Part shown: positions 4,597 to 5,704 of the stretch, one piece after another
How the letters are laid out: each line of letters starts with the position of its first letter
Position numbering within the stretch: position 1 is the first letter of the stretch
Origin: an uncultured Eisenbergiella sp.
GTDB taxonomy: Bacteria > Bacillota > Clostridia > Lachnospirales > Lachnospiraceae
Direction: 5' to 3'
Assembly (NCBI GenBank): GCA_947626725.1
Contig: CANQTI010000122.1
Coordinates: forward strand, 1 to 5,704
Length of the DNA stretch: 5,704 nucleotides
The notes under the pieces: generated by a model
Databases searched by the model: none
Seen by the model: the letters and a program-made list of their open reading frames with translations, nothing else
Told to the model about the DNA's origin: nothing
Made by a program: the position numbers and the translations under genes

Positions 4597-4597
4597 T

Positions 4598-5704
4598 TCA
4601 CATCCGCAGCACATGGCACGCCGCGGCCAACACCGCCGCCAGCACTGCTGCCGCCGCGCCCCAGATCGCGTAATCGGAGCACAGGAGGAAAATCGCGGCC
4701 GCAAGGATCACGGCGACCGCCACCCGCATCCAGGATACCGGCGCCTGGCCGCCCGCCTTTCCGGTCTGCCCGTTGACCATGAAATGATAGACCTTATCCC
4801 GATAACGGTAGGTGGAAAGCCAGACCGGAAGCAGCAGATATTTGTAGGTGACGGCGGAATAAGCGGTATTCGCCCGTCTGATCCGGACATGATCCGCCCG
4901 GTGCTCCTGACGGACCCGGTCTTCAATGTTGGCACGAAGCTTCCCGGAGATCAGGTTCTTCGCCTTCTCCCAGGCCTCCTTCAGCCCCACCGAATAGCGC
5001 TCGGCCACGAAACCGGCCACATATTCCGGCTGATAGACTTTATTGTCCGCAGTGTGGAAGGGCTCCACATTTCGCATCAGCCCTTCATCATAACGGGCGG
5101 ACGCCATCACCGCCTCATCATCAATATCCTCCCGATAGCGTCCGCTGGTATTGTACCAGTCGGTGACCACCTTTTCGCCCTCTTTTGTGCGCACGTGCCG
5201 GTCAATGCCGTACTCCGCCGCATAATCCGTGACCGTATGGGCATCGAAAGTCCAATAAGGCAGATAGACGCCCTTGAACGCCCCGGGCTTTACGCCCTCT
5301 TTGGCTGCCCGGGGACAGAACAGCTTTCTCTTGATCCAGGAAGCGAACCTGGCCGCCGCTTCTTTCGCGGTCAGAACAAACGGCACCACTCCTCCCGGGG
5401 CCATGGTTTCCGCTCCCTTTTCCTCCATGACCTGATTGGAACCGCAGTAGGGGCACACATTGGCCAGCTCCAGCTCGTCATATACGGACTGGGCCCCGCA
5501 GGCCTTACAGATGACGATCTTCTTTTTGACGCCCCAGTCGCAGTTTTCCCGGTGAAGGGCGCTCTCAAAATCCAGCTCCTGTGCGCTTTCCCCTTCCGTC
5601 CCGCCAAAACCTGCCCCCGCGGCCGGGATGCGTTCCGTATAGTCGCAGTACGGACAGTGCATGCCGCCGGTGGCGGGATCATAATCCATGACGCCGCCGC
5701 ACTG
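4598..5704 (-). CDS. Double zinc-ribbon membrane protein (TFIIB-type zinc ribbon-containing family), N-terminus missing
   Basis: The frame stays open to the right edge: five codons (QCGGV) precede the first visible ATG at 5689, so 368 residues are seen and the true start is probably a few residues beyond the window. Counting from that Met, zinc ribbon 1 is the upstream CGG with HCPYC (Cys12, Cys15), and ribbon 2 is CKACG (Cys61, Cys64) with CPYCG (Cys79, Cys82). Then come VPFVLTAKEA (102-111), the conserved KGVYLPYWTFDAH (139-151), NVEPF (207-211), YQPEYVAGFVAERYSV (219-234) and MVNGQTGK (304-311). Two C-terminal membrane helices lie at about 319-337 and 341-360. Clostridial relatives are annotated as TFIIB-type zinc ribbon-containing proteins, sometimes wrongly as PriA-like helicases. 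No helicase motif is present and the function is unknown. Topology suggests a tail-anchored protein with a large cytosolic domain. A terminator follows at once. Confidence 0.85.
   Translation of the reverse strand, partial: QCGGVMDYDPATGGMHCPYCDYTERIPAAGAGFGGTEGESAQELDFESALHRENCDWGVKKKIVICKACGAQSVYDELELANVCPYCGSNQVMEEKGAETMAPGGVVPFVLTAKEAAARFASWIKRKLFCPRAAKEGVKPGAFKGVYLPYWTFDAHTVTDYAAEYGIDRHVRTKEGEKVVTDWYNTSGRYREDIDDEAVMASARYDEGLMRNVEPFHTADNKVYQPEYVAGFVAERYSVGLKEAWEKAKNLISGKLRANIEDRVRQEHRADHVRIRRANTAYSAVTYKYLLLPVWLSTYRYRDKVYHFMVNGQTGKAGGQAPVSWMRVAVAVILAAAIFLLCSDYAIWGAAAAVLAAVLAAACHVLRM

Noticed and set aside
4239..4704. Minus-strand frames of 147 and 110 codons spanning the spoIIGA upstream region
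   Set aside because: They cross two terminators and the spoIIGA promoter, overlap the real genes on both sides, and have biased Arg/Cys-rich composition typical of GC-rich shadows.
1..5704. CRISPR arrays, tRNA or rRNA genes, insertion sequences, toxin-antitoxin pairs
   Set aside because: I looked for regularly spaced repeats, tRNA-like structure and transposase motifs on both strands and saw none.

Overview
The window comes from an endospore-forming, moderately GC-rich Firmicute, most likely a member of the Clostridia (Lachnospiraceae-like). This is inferred from the sporulation genes spoIIGA, sigE, sigG and a ylmC/ymxH homologue, from strong AGGAGG-type ribosome binding sites, and from the clostridial style of the proteins. 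I cannot name the species.

Layout, left to right. 1-687 (-): first 229 codons of a peptide-type ABC transporter substrate-binding lipoprotein, running off the left edge. 688-948: intergenic, with a perfect 12-bp inverted repeat lying on the start site of a predicted promoter. 949-1407 (-): nrdR, with a near-consensus housekeeping promoter whose -35 contains the stop codon of the next gene. 1510-1743 (-): small YlmC/YmxH-family protein. 1744-1924: divergent region with a candidate sigma-G promoter and a 9-bp inverted repeat. 1925-2704 (+): sigG. 2705-2763: convergent gap with a GC-rich hairpin. 2764-3504 (-): sigE (pro-sigma-E). 3464-4342 (-): spoIIGA, overlapping sigE by 41 bases. 4343-4597: hairpin-rich intergenic region with two terminators, the second nested with a spoIIG-like Spo0A-type promoter. 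4598-5704 (-): double zinc-ribbon membrane protein, its N-terminus cut by the right edge.

Functionally the centre is the sporulation sigma cascade. Spo0A~P would switch on spoIIGA-sigE, SpoIIGA would cleave pro-sigma-E in the mother cell, and sigma-G would run late forespore expression. NrdR, the repressor of ribonucleotide reductase genes, is a conserved neighbour with its own promoter.

The most notable point is gene order. In the usual arrangement spoIIGA-sigE-sigG are tandem. Here sigG alone sits on the opposite strand between sigE and ymxH-nrdR, as if inverted in place. I see no clearly new defence, mobile or biosynthetic system. The other interest lies in the intergenic regulatory architecture.
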